A stretch of DNA of 64,000 nt, taken from the NCBI GenBank assembly GCA_964513215.1, contig CAZELU010000005.1, positions 1-64,000 on the forward strand, given 5' to 3'. Under the pieces are notes generated by a model that saw only the letters and a list, made by a program, of their open reading frames with translations, was not told where the DNA came from and searched no databases. Below, in pieces: positions 42,838 to 52,416 of the stretch (positions within the stretch are counted from its first letter, which is position 1; each line of letters starts with the position of its first letter). Source of the DNA: Casp-actino8 sp964513215. Lineage in GTDB: Bacteria > Actinomycetota > Acidimicrobiia > Acidimicrobiales > Ilumatobacteraceae. The translations under genes and the position numbers were made by a program.

Positions 42838-44266
42838 GCTTCGACTGCAGCAACGCCGTGACGGCTTTGCCGTCGGCCTTGCCCTTGCTCGCCTTCATGA
42901 TCGCGCCGACCAACGCGCCCATGGCCTTCTCTTCACCCGCGCAGTACTTGGCCCACGCATCGGCCTGCGCCGCGATCACTTCGTCGACCATCGCTTCGAG
43001 GGCACCGGTATCCATGGCTTCGAAACCCTTGGCCGCGGCGATCTTCTCGGCATCGCCGCCACCGTTGGCGACGATCTCGGCGAGAACCGTCTTGGCTTGA
43101 GTGGACGTGAGCTTGCCCGAGGTCTCGAGCACGATCATGCGCGCCAGATCGGCTGCTGGCACCGCCGGCGTCGCGCCTTGCTCGGCGTACGCCTCTTTCA
43201 CGTGCACGAGTGCGCGTGACGCGTCGGCACCGGCGGCGGCCACCGCGAGTACGTAGTCGTCCTGGCCGCGTTCGACCACGACCATGACGGCTTCTCCATC
43301 GGACGGCGCACCCGTGGCCGACGACAGTCGCGCGCGTCGCTCACGCGGCAACATCGGAAGAGCCGCGCGCACCGCGTCGATCCACGAAGCCTCCGGAGCC
43401 AACGGCACCAGGTCTGGTTCGAGGAAGTAGCGGTAGTCGTCGGCGTCTTCTTTGGTTCGCAGAGTGTGCGTGCGTCCGTCGTTCTCGTCCCAGTGACGCG
43501 TTTCCTGACGAACCTTTTCGCCACCTTCGATGAGTGCGATCTGTCGACGAGCCTCGTACTCGATGGCCCGACCGAGCGAGCGCACCGAGTTGACGTTCTT
43601 GATCTCACAACGCGTTCCGAGAGGCGCACCCGGCTTGCGCACGCTCACGTTGGCGTCACAGCGCATCGACCCCTCTTCCATCTTCGCATCGGATGCACCG
43701 ATGGCCACGAGGATCTGCCGCAGTTCGGTGACGTACTGCTTGGCCTCGTCGGGCGTGGCGATGTCGGGCCGACCCACGATCTCGACCAGCGGAACACCAG
43801 CGCGATTGAAGTCGATGAGCGAATAGTCGGAGCCATGAATACGGCCGCCGGTTCCACCGATGTGCGTGCTCTTGCCCGTGTCTTCTTCGAGGTGTGCGCG
43901 CTCGATACCGATGCGCTTGCCGCCAGGCAGTTCGAGCCAACCGTCGATGTTGAGCGGAACGTCGTACTGCGAGATCTGGTACGCCTTGGGCATGTCGGGG
44001 TAGAAGTAGTTCTTGCGGTGGAACGTGCAGGCCTGCACCGAGCAGTTGAGGGCCAGGCCGATTCGCATCGCGAGTTCGACGGCCTGACGGTTGAGCACGG
44101 GAAGGGCACCGGGCAATCCGAGCGTCACCGGGTCGATGTGCGTGTTCGGATCGTCACCGAACCGGTTGGCGCTGGCCGAGAACAACTTGGTGGCCGTGGC
44201 GAGTTCGACGTGAACCTCGAGGCCCACCACCAACTCGTAGCCGTCGATCATGAACGTCTCGCTCAC
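42830..44266 (-). CDS. gatB: Asp-tRNA(Asn)/Glu-tRNA(Gln) amidotransferase subunit B
   Basis: Subunit of GatCAB that activates and transfers the amide onto mischarged tRNA. The 478 aa protein has the expected parts: GLEVHVELATATKLFSA at the start, HRKNYFYPDMPKAYQISQYD, the EMRCD-type segment (EEGSMRCDANVSVR) and the C-terminal YqeY-like helical domain from about 330. The GTG at 44266 overlaps the gatA stop (GTGA) and is preceded by GGAGGTG, which settles the start. The same reading frame stays open upstream through gatA, but that part is not coding. Confidence 0.96.
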   Translation of the reverse strand: MSETFMIDGYELVVGLEVHVELATATKLFSASANRFGDDPNTHIDPVTLGLPGALPVLNRQAVELAMRIGLALNCSVQACTFHRKNYFYPDMPKAYQISQYDVPLNIDGWLELPGGKRIGIERAHLEEDTGKSTHIGGTGGRIHGSDYSLIDFNRAGVPLVEIVGRPDIATPDEAKQYVTELRQILVAIGASDAKMEEGSMRCDANVSVRKPGAPLGTRCEIKNVNSVRSLGRAIEYEARRQIALIEGGEKVRQETRHWDENDGRTHTLRTKEDADDYRYFLEPDLVPLAPEASWIDAVRAALPMLPRERRARLSSATGAPSDGEAVMVVVERGQDDYVLAVAAAGADASRALVHVKEAYAEQGATPAVPAADLARMIVLETSGKLTSTQAKTVLAEIVANGGGDAEKIAAAKGFEAMDTGALEAMVDEVIAAQADAWAKYCAGEEKAMGALVGAIMKASKGKADGKAVTALLQSKRG

Positions 44267-45702
44267 TTCGCACCTCCGGGCGCGACGCGCTCGAGATGAG
44301 CCGCCACCTGGAACATGACCGATTCGCCGAGAGTCGGTGCGAGCACCTGCACGCCGACCGGCAGACCATGCGCACCGGTTCCGAAGGGCACGCTCATGGC
44401 CGGGTGACCGGCGAGGTTGGTGGGAATCGTGAAGACGTCGCACAAGTACATCGACAGCGGATCGTCGACCTTGGCCCCCACCGGGAACGCAACGATCGGC
44501 GAAGTGGGCGTGAGAAGCACATCGGCCTTCTGGTACGCGCGAGCGAAGTCGTCGGAGATCAGACGGCGCACCTTGAGGGCCTTGCCGTAGTACGCGTCGT
44601 AGTAACCAGCCGACAAGGCGTAGGTGCCGAGCATGATGCGGCGCTTCACTTCGTCGCCGAAGCCAGCAGCCCGCGTCGCCATGTACATCGCATTGGTGTC
44701 GGCCGCGTCCACGCGCAGGCCGTAGCGCACGCCGTCGTAGCGGGCCAGGTTGCTGCTCGCCTCGGCCGGAGCGATGAGGTAGTACGCAGTGAGGCCGTAC
44801 TTCATGGAGGGCAGTTCGACGTCGACGATGGTGGCACCGGCCGCCGCCAACGCCTCGAAAGATTCGGCCAGGCGTGCTTCGACTTCGGGATCGCTGCCGC
44901 CGGGGAGATCGGTGATGCGACCGATGCGCAGTCCCTTCACGTCGCGGTCGAGCGAACCCTGCAGCGACAGAGCGGGCTGCGGAATCGACGTGCTGTCGAG
45001 CGGATCGTGACCGCTCATCGCTTCGAGCAGAACCGCGGCATCGCGTACGTCGACCGTGAACGGGCCGATCTGGTCGAGGCTGCTCGCGAAGGCCACGAGT
45101 CCGTAGCGGCTCACGGTGCCGTACGTCGGCTTCACACCGACCACTCCGCACAGTGCGGCGGGTTGGCGAATGGAACCACCGGTGTCGCTGCCGAGACTCG
45201 CGGCGGCGAAACCAGCGGCAACGGCCGCGGCACTGCCACCGCTCGAACCACCCGACACGCGCGACGTGTCGTGCGGGTTGTACGTGACACCGAACGCCGA
45301 GTTCTCGGTGCTCGAGCCCATGGCGAACTCGTCGAGATTGGTCTTGCCCACGAACACGGCGCCGGCTTCGGCCAACCGCGTGACGACCGTGGCGTCGTAC
45401 GGAGGCTTCCAGCCTTCGAGAATGCGTGACGAACACGTGGTGGGCACGCCGCGCGTGCACATGTTGTCCTTCAGTGCGATCGGCACACCGGCCAACGGAC
45501 CCGGATCGCGTCCGGCCTTCACGTCGGCGTCGACCTTGGCTGCCATCGTGCGGGCCTGCTCGCGGGTCACGAGATTGAACGCGTGGATCGACGACTCGCG
45601 AGAGTCGATCCGGGCCAGGTACTGGTCGAGAACGGCGACGGCCGACACCGATCCGTTGCGGACAGCAGTGGCGATGTCGACGGCATTCGAGAGTTCGGCC
45701 AC
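44263..45702 (-). CDS. gatA: Asp-tRNA(Asn)/Glu-tRNA(Gln) amidotransferase subunit A
   Basis: The amidase subunit that frees ammonia from glutamine. The 479 aa amidase-signature protein has the catalytic lysine in ALKDNMCTRG near 75, cis-serine in GGSSGGSAAAVAAG and nucleophile in SDTGGSIRQPAALCG near 175. C-terminal residues IPTNLAGHPAMSVPFG are typical of GatA. It starts with GTG one base after the gatC stop. With gatC upstream and gatB downstream it forms the standard actinomycete gatCAB operon. Confidence 0.97.
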   Translation of the reverse strand: MAELSNAVDIATAVRNGSVSAVAVLDQYLARIDSRESSIHAFNLVTREQARTMAAKVDADVKAGRDPGPLAGVPIALKDNMCTRGVPTTCSSRILEGWKPPYDATVVTRLAEAGAVFVGKTNLDEFAMGSSTENSAFGVTYNPHDTSRVSGGSSGGSAAAVAAGFAAASLGSDTGGSIRQPAALCGVVGVKPTYGTVSRYGLVAFASSLDQIGPFTVDVRDAAVLLEAMSGHDPLDSTSIPQPALSLQGSLDRDVKGLRIGRITDLPGGSDPEVEARLAESFEALAAAGATIVDVELPSMKYGLTAYYLIAPAEASSNLARYDGVRYGLRVDAADTNAMYMATRAAGFGDEVKRRIMLGTYALSAGYYDAYYGKALKVRRLISDDFARAYQKADVLLTPTSPIVAFPVGAKVDDPLSMYLCDVFTIPTNLAGHPAMSVPFGTGAHGLPVGVQVLAPTLGESVMFQVAAHLERVAPGGAK

Positions 45703-45703
45703 G

Positions 45704-46018
45704 TCAGCCCTCGAGTCCGATGATCGGAGGCACGCGGAAACGACCGTCTTCGGCCGCTGGCGCCACGGCCAGAACCTCGTCGCGATCGAGACCGGGCTTC
45801 ACGACGTCGTCACGCATCACGTTCACGAGCGGGTAGGGCTGCGTCATCGGTTCGACCGCGGCCAGATCGAGAGCGTCGATGTCGGCGAAATGCTCGAGCA
45901 TGCCGGCCAACTGATTGGTGAGTCGATCGACCTCAGCCGGGGTCACATCGAGGCGCGCCAGACGCGCGACCTTGGCGACGGCGTCGGGGGAAATACGAGC
46001 CTGGGGAGTTTCGGGCAC
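45704..46018 (-). CDS. gatC: Asp-tRNA(Asn)/Glu-tRNA(Gln) amidotransferase subunit C
   Basis: This small subunit stabilises GatA and GatB. The 104 aa version from GTG at 46018 gives the normal length and the family core ISPDAVAKVARLARLDVTPAEVDRLTNQL, then MTQPYPLVNVMRDDVV. A longer in-frame extension upstream is arginine-rich and overlaps the galactosidase gene, so it was rejected. Only 11 nt separate it from the galactosidase stop, so gatCAB could be read from the same transcript as that sugar gene. Confidence 0.93.
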   Translation of the reverse strand: MPETPQARISPDAVAKVARLARLDVTPAEVDRLTNQLAGMLEHFADIDALDLAAVEPMTQPYPLVNVMRDDVVKPGLDRDEVLAVAPAAEDGRFRVPPIIGLEG

Positions 46019-46029
46019 GAAGATGAATC

Positions 46030-48090
46030 CTACGAGCCGGACAGGTGGACCAGCACGGCTCTTTCGGGCCACTGAACCGGCACCGGGAGGCCAACTGTCG
46101 CCAGATCTCGACCAGTGAGACGCACCGCGTCGATCGACCGCCCGAGCAACGAGGTCACCGTGTACACGCAATCGTCGATCAGACCGGGAACCCGGATCGT
46201 GGTCGGCCTCAGCGAGTCGGGTGAATCGACCTGGGCCACCGAGATCACTGCTTCACGACGATTCTCGGCGTAGACACCGTGAACCACCATGGACGGATCG
46301 GTGTCGAATCGAACGGTGTCGCCATGATGCAGCAGGTGGCGCCACGTCTTGTAGGCATCGATACCAGCGCGCAGTTCGTCGAGATCGTCGTTCGACATCG
46401 CGGTGACATCGGCTTCGACCCCCATGTGCCCGAAGAAGGCCGTGATCACGCGGAAGTTCATCGAGTGGCGGCGTCCCGCACTGTGCGACGGTGACGGGCC
46501 GACGTGCGCACCCATCACCTCGGGCGGGATCACCATCGAGGCTCCGTACTGAATGCGCTGACGCTCGAGCGCGTCGTTGTTGTCGCTCGTCCAGAAACGT
46601 TCGACTCGAGTGAGCACACCGAAGTCGATACGTCCACCACCGGATGCGCACGCTTCGAATTCGACCTCTGGATGACGTGCACGCAGCCAGTCGAGCAGTC
46701 GGTACATGGCGAGTGTTTGCTCGTGTGCGGCCGACTTTCCATCGGCTCCACTCCCCTGCACGAGCCAGCGATTCATGTCCCACTTCACGTAGGCGATCTC
46801 GTGATCGCGCAACAACGCGTCGAGTCGCCCGGCTATGTGCTCGAACGCATCGGACCGGGTGAGGTCGATCACCACTTGCTCACGGCCCAATACGGGGTCG
46901 TATCCCTCGGTGGCCAGGATCCACTCGGGATGCGTGCGCAGGAGCTCGGAGTCGGGATTGGCCATCTCGGGCTCGACCCAAATCCCGAATTCCATTCCAC
47001 GACTGCGCACGTGCTCGATGAGAGGCGTCAACCCGTTCGGATACACATCGGTCGACACGATCCAGTCGCCCAAGCCCGACGAACTCGATCGACGTGAACC
47101 GAACCAGCCGTCGTCGAGTACGAATCGCTCGATTCCGACCGTCGCGGCCACATCGGCGAGAGCTTTCAATCGATCTTCACGATGATCGAAGTAGACCGCT
47201 TCCCACGTATTGAGGTGCACGGGACGCGGCCCGAGATCGCGTGGCAGTCGACGGCGCGCTTCGCGATGGAACGACCAGCTGGCCGCGTTGAAACCACTCG
47301 ATGAATGAACCCCGACGACATCGGGCGTCGTGAACGATTCGCCGGGGTACACGCAGATCTCACCGGGATGGAACAACTCGCCCATCTGCACGTAGCGGCG
47401 CTCGTCGACCAGCCGTTCGGCGTAGGTGACGTGATTGCCACTCCAGGCGAGGTGCAGACCCCACACCTCGCCCGACCACTCGTCGGCCCGAATCTCACTC
47501 GCGAACACGAACGGTGGATGCTCGTGAGACGTGCGCCCCAATCGATTTTCGGCGGTCCAGGCACCACGGGGCCACACGAATCGCTCGAAGCGAAATTCGT
47601 CCGACCAGCGACCCGAGAACACGCCGAGTTCGGCAGCGACATGAGGGAGCGGCACCGACACGCTGAAGGCGTCGAGCATGTACGGAGAGTCACCACGATT
47701 CTCCACACTGACCGAGGCGACGAACGCTCCGCTGTGTGTGAGAAAGATGGTCGTCGTCAGTGCGAGTTCGGCCACCTCGTCGATGCCGCGAACGACGAGG
47801 CGTTCGCCGTCGGAAACGACATCGCGACGATGCGACTCGTACGAGAAACGCGGCGCCCACACGCGGCCACCGCGCCGATGCCCCGACAGGCCCGGGCGTC
47901 CGGGAAACCCGTCTCCGTGCATGGGCACGACACTGATGGGAGCGATCACATCGATCGTTCCGGGTGGTGCCGGCCTGACCGGCGGTGGCGACACCGAATC
48001 GACCGGGCGACCCCAATGGAGGATGACCGGAACGCCTGATGAGCAGTCGACCACGAGACTCGTGGATTCATTGCACAGGTGCTCGATCAC
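46030..48090 (-). CDS. GH36 alpha-galactosidase
   Basis: The 686 aa glycoside hydrolase removes terminal alpha-galactose from raffinose-type sugars or galactolipids. Family motifs: ERFVLDDGWFG, FGIWVEPEMANPDS, the nucleophile aspartate in YVKWDMNRW (about residue 437) and the acid/base aspartate in FWTSDNNDAL (about 503). CASGGGRIDFG is also typical. No signal peptide is seen, so it acts inside the cell. It starts with GTG and is divergent from galT, which fits galactose release followed by the Leloir pathway. Confidence 0.93.
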   Translation of the reverse strand: MIEHLCNESTSLVVDCSSGVPVILHWGRPVDSVSPPPVRPAPPGTIDVIAPISVVPMHGDGFPGRPGLSGHRRGGRVWAPRFSYESHRRDVVSDGERLVVRGIDEVAELALTTTIFLTHSGAFVASVSVENRGDSPYMLDAFSVSVPLPHVAAELGVFSGRWSDEFRFERFVWPRGAWTAENRLGRTSHEHPPFVFASEIRADEWSGEVWGLHLAWSGNHVTYAERLVDERRYVQMGELFHPGEICVYPGESFTTPDVVGVHSSSGFNAASWSFHREARRRLPRDLGPRPVHLNTWEAVYFDHREDRLKALADVAATVGIERFVLDDGWFGSRRSSSSGLGDWIVSTDVYPNGLTPLIEHVRSRGMEFGIWVEPEMANPDSELLRTHPEWILATEGYDPVLGREQVVIDLTRSDAFEHIAGRLDALLRDHEIAYVKWDMNRWLVQGSGADGKSAAHEQTLAMYRLLDWLRARHPEVEFEACASGGGRIDFGVLTRVERFWTSDNNDALERQRIQYGASMVIPPEVMGAHVGPSPSHSAGRRHSMNFRVITAFFGHMGVEADVTAMSNDDLDELRAGIDAYKTWRHLLHHGDTVRFDTDPSMVVHGVYAENRREAVISVAQVDSPDSLRPTTIRVPGLIDDCVYTVTSLLGRSIDAVRLTGRDLATVGLPVPVQWPERAVLVHLSGS

Positions 48091-48177
48091 ACCTTCGGGC
48101 TATCTCCTCCGACCTGCCTTCGTCAACCGTCGACTCGAACACTCTGGGATTCCAAGCGGAATGTCAGAATGAAAGCA

Positions 48178-49041
48178 ATGGGTGAACCCGACGTGCGCAC
48201 CGATCCGTTCCTCGGGACCGTCGTCCACGTGGTCGGCCACCGTCAGACCCGGCCCAACTTGCCCACCAACACCGATGTCGCGGGTTGTCCTTTCTGTCCC
48301 GGCGGACTCGAGGCGCCCGAGCCGTACGACGTGCGCTGGTTTCCCAACCGCTGGCCGGCCATGCCCGGTGATCGTTGCGAGGTCATCCTCTACTCCCCCG
48401 ATCACGACGCCACCATCCCCTCACTCGGCGCCGCGGGTATGCGCAAGGTCGTCGACCTGTGGGCCGAGCGCACCACCGCCCTCGGACGGCGTGACGACGT
48501 CGCGTTCGTGCTCGTGTTCGAGAATCGCGGTGCGTCGGTGGGAGCGACCATCTCGCATCCGCACGGCCAGATCTACGCCTACGACCACGTTCCCGACCGA
48601 CCCCGTCGCCTCTTCACGTCCGATTGGCGACCTGATTCTCACGAATCCGATCGTCGCGTCGTCGCCAACTCGTCGTGGGTGTGCGACGTTCCCTTCGCCT
48701 CCGAGTTCCCACTGGCGTTGTCGATCGCACCCACCGCACATGTCGGCGACCTGCCGTCACTCGACGATCGACAACGAAACGACTTGGCCGCACTGTTGGT
48801 CGACGTCTTCGACCGGCTCGATCGGCTCTTCGACGAACCACTCCCCTACATGATGTGGATCAATCAGCGGCCATTCGACGGCACACTGAGCGATGCCTGG
48901 CTGAGCATCGACATCGTGTCGCCGTGGCGTCAGCGTCAATTGCCGCGCTTCATCGCGGCCGCCGAAATCGGTGCCGGCGAGTTCTTCAATCCGGTCGTCC
49001 CCGAAGACGTGGCCGCCCGGCTGCGCGACCTCAGCTGCTGA
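48178..49041 (+). CDS. galT: Galactose-1-phosphate uridylyltransferase
   Basis: Swaps UMP between UDP-glucose and galactose-1-phosphate. The 287 aa HIT-fold protein has an N-terminal CPFCPGG zinc-type pair near 40 and the active-site SHPHGQIYAYDHVP near 140 with the uridylylated histidine. The short length and motif spacing resemble actinobacterial GalT. Two ATGs are possible; 48178 is chosen because CAGAAT lies 7 nt upstream, while 48169 adds three residues. It is divergent from the alpha-galactosidase. No galK or galE is nearby, but an aldose epimerase lies at 57275. Confidence 0.92.
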   Translation: MGEPDVRTDPFLGTVVHVVGHRQTRPNLPTNTDVAGCPFCPGGLEAPEPYDVRWFPNRWPAMPGDRCEVILYSPDHDATIPSLGAAGMRKVVDLWAERTTALGRRDDVAFVLVFENRGASVGATISHPHGQIYAYDHVPDRPRRLFTSDWRPDSHESDRRVVANSSWVCDVPFASEFPLALSIAPTAHVGDLPSLDDRQRNDLAALLVDVFDRLDRLFDEPLPYMMWINQRPFDGTLSDAWLSIDIVSPWRQRQLPRFIAAAEIGAGEFFNPVVPEDVAARLRDLSC

Positions 49042-49828
49042 ACGGCGCGAAGTTCGGTGGGCGCTTGTCGAGGTACGACTGCACACCTTCTTGGAAGTCG
49101 GCCCGCTTCAACGACGCGTCCATGAGTGGCAGAGAGCGTGACGTCGCCTCGTCGGCCGACACCGCGTGATCGCCGTAGACCTGCTTCTTCATGACCGCCC
49201 AGCTGGTGGGGCTGCAGTTCTGAGCCAGATCGGACGCGTAGGCGAGAGTGTGGCTCATGAGTTGATCGGGGGCGACCACCGCGTTGACGAAACCCATCTC
49301 ACCGGCTTCGTCGGATGTGAACACGCGACCCGACAGGAGCAGATCGAGTGCCCGCGGCAGTCCGACCAATCGCGGCAACGCCCATGATGCTCCGTACTCG
49401 GCGATGAGCCCGCGACGACTGAACGCGGTGGTGAACTTGGCACCCGATGCCGCGAAGCGGATGTCGCAGAACATCGCGAGCACGAGACCGACACCGGCGG
49501 CGGCACCATTGATGGCTGCGATCACCGGCTTGGGGTAGTCGATCAATTCGCTGTAACGACGTGAACCGACCGCCGCACCCGATCCGCCACCCGGATTGGC
49601 GCGAATCTGATTGAGCGCGTCCATGTCAGCGCCCGGACAGAAACCGCGTCCGGCACCCGTGATGACGACGACGCGAATGTCGTCACGATCGCGGGCTTCG
49701 TCGATCCGCGCCCAGAACCTCTCGGCGATCCGGCCGCTCCAGGCATTGAGTCGTTCGGGGTTGTTGAGCGTGATGACGCCCACGCCGGCAACGGGAACGT
49801 CGAGAAGTGCGAAGTCGTGATCGGTCAT
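49031..49828 (-). CDS. Crotonase-fold (enoyl-CoA hydratase/isomerase) family protein
   Basis: The 265 aa crotonase-fold protein has GFCPGADMDALNQ near 62 and INGAAAGVGLVLAMFCDIRFA near 106. Both hydratase glutamates are absent: V116 and F136. The segment AFSRRGLIAEYGASWALPRLVG is common in actinomycete EchA-type paralogs of unproven activity. It overlaps lgt by four bases (ATGA) although the functions are unrelated. Its 3' end overlaps galT tail-to-tail by 11 nt. Confidence 0.87.
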   Translation of the reverse strand: MTDHDFALLDVPVAGVGVITLNNPERLNAWSGRIAERFWARIDEARDRDDIRVVVITGAGRGFCPGADMDALNQIRANPGGGSGAAVGSRRYSELIDYPKPVIAAINGAAAGVGLVLAMFCDIRFAASGAKFTTAFSRRGLIAEYGASWALPRLVGLPRALDLLLSGRVFTSDEAGEMGFVNAVVAPDQLMSHTLAYASDLAQNCSPTSWAVMKKQVYGDHAVSADEATSRSLPLMDASLKRADFQEGVQSYLDKRPPNFAPFSS

Positions 49829-50679
49829 GGGGCCGACGGTACTTCACCGTCGGCCACTGCCGTCGGGGCGGGCCGCAACCGAGCCCACACTAGATACGCC
49901 ACCCCGCCCACGATCAGCACGATCGACATCCACTGATTGAGGCGGAGTCCGCCGCCCTCCTTGGTCGGGTCGATACGCAGTCCTTCGATCCAGAAGCGCC
50001 CGATTCCGTACCCGATCACGTAACACGCGAGCAGTCGAGCCGGCCGCGATGCCAACATGCGCCGCCCCAGGAACACGAGAACCACCGCGAGCGCGACGTT
50101 CCACAACGACTCGTACAAGAAGGTCGGGTGAAAGAGCGTGCCTGGCGCGTAACCAGCCGAGGCGACCTTGTCGGCGTCGATCTCGAGTCCCCACGGCAGG
50201 TCGGTGGGTCGTCCGAACAACTCTTGGTTGAACCAGTTGCCCCAACGACCGATCGACTGCGCAATGGCGAGCGTGGGCGCCACCGCCCACAGGGCGAGCG
50301 GTACCGAGACGCCGTTCTTCTTGAAGTACCACACACCCACGATGGTGCCGAGAAGAATGCCGCCCGGAATTCCGAGGCCACCTTCCCAGATCTTGATGAT
50401 GTCGCCGGGCGAGTCGGAGAATCGCTGCCAGTCGGTGGCCACGTGATACAGCCGCGCGCCGATCACACCAGCCGGCACCGCCCACAACGCCATTCCGGAT
50501 GCGAGATCGGCGTCTCCGATACCGGCGACCTGGAAGCGACGGCCGGCCCACCGCACCGCGACGATCACACCGATGGCGATCATCAACCCGTACGCACGCA
50601 ACTTGAGCGGGCCGATGTCGAGCGAACCGCTGCCCGGACTCGGGAGCGACGCGACGAGCGAATCGAGAACGGCGAGCAT
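49825..50679 (-). CDS. lgt: Prolipoprotein diacylglyceryl transferase
   Basis: Adds diacylglycerol to the cysteine of lipoprotein signal peptides. The 284 aa protein has seven predicted helices and the essential GRWGNWFNQELFGRPT block near 145, plus a C-terminal YESLWN helix and GLRIDPTKEGG. It serves the lipoproteins encoded in this window (21438, BMP, SCO1, PCu(A)C, TlpA-like and probably the sortase). An esterase gene lies 6 nt upstream on the same strand. lnt is 5 kb away. Confidence 0.95.
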   Translation of the reverse strand: MLAVLDSLVASLPSPGSGSLDIGPLKLRAYGLMIAIGVIVAVRWAGRRFQVAGIGDADLASGMALWAVPAGVIGARLYHVATDWQRFSDSPGDIIKIWEGGLGIPGGILLGTIVGVWYFKKNGVSVPLALWAVAPTLAIAQSIGRWGNWFNQELFGRPTDLPWGLEIDADKVASAGYAPGTLFHPTFLYESLWNVALAVVLVFLGRRMLASRPARLLACYVIGYGIGRFWIEGLRIDPTKEGGGLRLNQWMSIVLIVGGVAYLVWARLRPAPTAVADGEVPSAP

Positions 50680-50685
50680 CGTCGT

Positions 50686-51462
50686 CTACGAAGCCGTGAC
50701 CTTGGCGGCGAACGCCACGGCCGACTCGAAGATCAACTCTTTGTCGAAGTCCTGAGTCGCAACGTGATAGCTGCGATCGAGCAGGATGCGCTCGACCGGT
50801 CCGCCCCACTGTTCGGCCAACTGGTCGCTCTGCACCGGATCGACCACGTGATCGTTGCGCGACGTGATGAGCAGAAGAGGCACCGTGCAGTTGCCGTACT
50901 CCGGAACCATCGGCGTGATGCCGTCCCTCACGAGCGACACCAACGGTCGCAACGGAGTCTCGGGGTACGCGGTCTCGGTCACGTTCGGATCGGCGATGTC
51001 GGACCCGATACCGGGGAACACCTCGGTGCCTTCGGCAATGAGGCCTTCGACCATGTCGACCATCTCTTGCGCCTGCGGTTGTGCGGCCGGGTTGACGCAC
51101 ACGATGCCACTGACCTCAGGATGATTGAGTGCGGTCCAGAGCGTGAGTGATCCACCCATCGACAGCCCAGCCACCACCACCTTGTCGACGCGCTGCGCGA
51201 GGCGTTGATAGGCCGCCTCGACCTCACCCGACCAGTGCGACCAGCGAGTGGCGAGCATGTCGCTCACCGCAGTTCCGTGTCCGGGAAGCCGCGGCAATTC
51301 GACGTGATAGCCGGCGGCGGCGAACGCCTCGGCGACTCCGCGCATCGACGACGGGTTACCGGTGAATCCGTGAATGCACAGTGCTCCCACCGACTGTGTT
51401 CCGTGATGGCTCCAGGCCTCGGCGCCCGGGATCACCGGCGCGGTATCGATGTGTTGGGTCAT
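50686..51462 (-). CDS. Alpha/beta hydrolase (carboxylesterase/lipase-like)
   Basis: The 258 aa alpha/beta-hydrolase has LCIHGFTGNPSSMRG (oxyanion region), the nucleophile in GLSMGGSLTLWTAL near 110, and acid and histidine in LLITSRNDHVVDP and SYHVATQDFDKELIF. It resembles Est30-type carboxylesterases and monoglyceride lipases. It acts on short- or medium-chain esters in the cytoplasm. It lies directly upstream of lgt and divergent from the M48 gene. Confidence 0.88.
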   Translation of the reverse strand: MTQHIDTAPVIPGAEAWSHHGTQSVGALCIHGFTGNPSSMRGVAEAFAAAGYHVELPRLPGHGTAVSDMLATRWSHWSGEVEAAYQRLAQRVDKVVVAGLSMGGSLTLWTALNHPEVSGIVCVNPAAQPQAQEMVDMVEGLIAEGTEVFPGIGSDIADPNVTETAYPETPLRPLVSLVRDGITPMVPEYGNCTVPLLLITSRNDHVVDPVQSDQLAEQWGGPVERILLDRSYHVATQDFDKELIFESAVAFAAKVTAS

Positions 51463-51499
51463 GGCTCAGTTCTACCCCACGAACGGCAAGACTGACTCC

Positions 51500-52387
51500 A
51501 TGGCCGACCGGCGCGGAACACGGAATTTCGACCGCGCCGCTCTTCTCGCGGCCATTCCGTTGATCGCCGTCCTGCCGTTGTGGGCCGTTGCCATGGTTCC
51601 GTTCTGGCTGGCCCTGAACCTGGTGGTCGAGATTTCGTACTTCGCCGCGGCCGGCATCTACGTGGTGGCTGGTCTGGCTCTCTTCGTGCCGGTCGTACAA
51701 CGGGTCGTCCTCACTCGACTAATCGGGGCCCGGCGCCCCACCGCCGAGGAGGCACCTCGCCTCCAACGCGCATTCAATGAAGTCGCGCAAGCACTTCACG
51801 TACGTGATCGCGGCTTCGCTCTGGGCGTGGTGGACGCCGACGCCGTGAACGCCTTCGCGTCGGGCGGACATCTGGTGGTGGTCACGTCGTACGCCGCGCG
51901 TCACCTCGATCACGACGCTCTGTGCGGAGTCATCGCACACGAGTTCTGCCATCACCTCGGTTCACACACGATCGCGCTCACCATGCAGCAGTGGCTGATG
52001 CTCCCCGTCACCACACTCGCCCGACTCGGTGCATATCTGCGCAACGTCGCCCTCGCGGCATCCGACACATTCGCCCGCTCGTCCGGTCCGGCCCAGCGCG
52101 TGGGACGCGTGATCGCCGCGATCTTCAACGGACTGTCGTGGTTCTTCGAGATCGGCAGCGTGGCCAGCCATGCACTGAGCAACGTGGTGGGACGGTCGGC
52201 CGAGTTTCGGGCCGATCAGCGCGTGATCAGCATGGGGTACGGTCGACAGTTGGCTGATGCGTTGCGACGCACGACCACACATCACACCGAGCGACCGACA
52301 CGGTGGTCGCGCCTCCTCGAGACACATCCGCCCGCCCGCACACGAATCGCCCGCATCGAAGGAACCCTGCGCCGTCGCCGCCGCTGA
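51500..52387 (+). CDS. M48-family membrane metalloprotease (HtpX-like)
   Basis: The 295 aa protein begins with two hydrophobic helices (about residues 13-70), followed by a protease domain with the zinc motif HEFCHHLG near 155 and a third zinc ligand likely in GRSAEFRADQRV near 235. M48 proteases of the HtpX type degrade misfolded membrane proteins. ATG at 51500 is chosen with AAGACT 6 nt upstream; ATGs at 51449 and 51461 would lengthen a polar tail overlapping the esterase gene. A basic C-terminus ends in several arginines. Confidence 0.87.
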   Translation: MADRRGTRNFDRAALLAAIPLIAVLPLWAVAMVPFWLALNLVVEISYFAAAGIYVVAGLALFVPVVQRVVLTRLIGARRPTAEEAPRLQRAFNEVAQALHVRDRGFALGVVDADAVNAFASGGHLVVVTSYAARHLDHDALCGVIAHEFCHHLGSHTIALTMQQWLMLPVTTLARLGAYLRNVALAASDTFARSSGPAQRVGRVIAAIFNGLSWFFEIGSVASHALSNVVGRSAEFRADQRVISMGYGRQLADALRRTTTHHTERPTRWSRLLETHPPARTRIARIEGTLRRRRR

Positions 52388-52416
52388 CACGACTGGTCCT
52401 CGGCCACCGACTGCGG

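Noticed and set aside
44267..45460. Long upstream extension of the gatB frame
   Set aside because: It overlaps gatA completely, is arginine-rich and unlike any GatB; the GTGA overlap with a good ribosome site fixes the real start.
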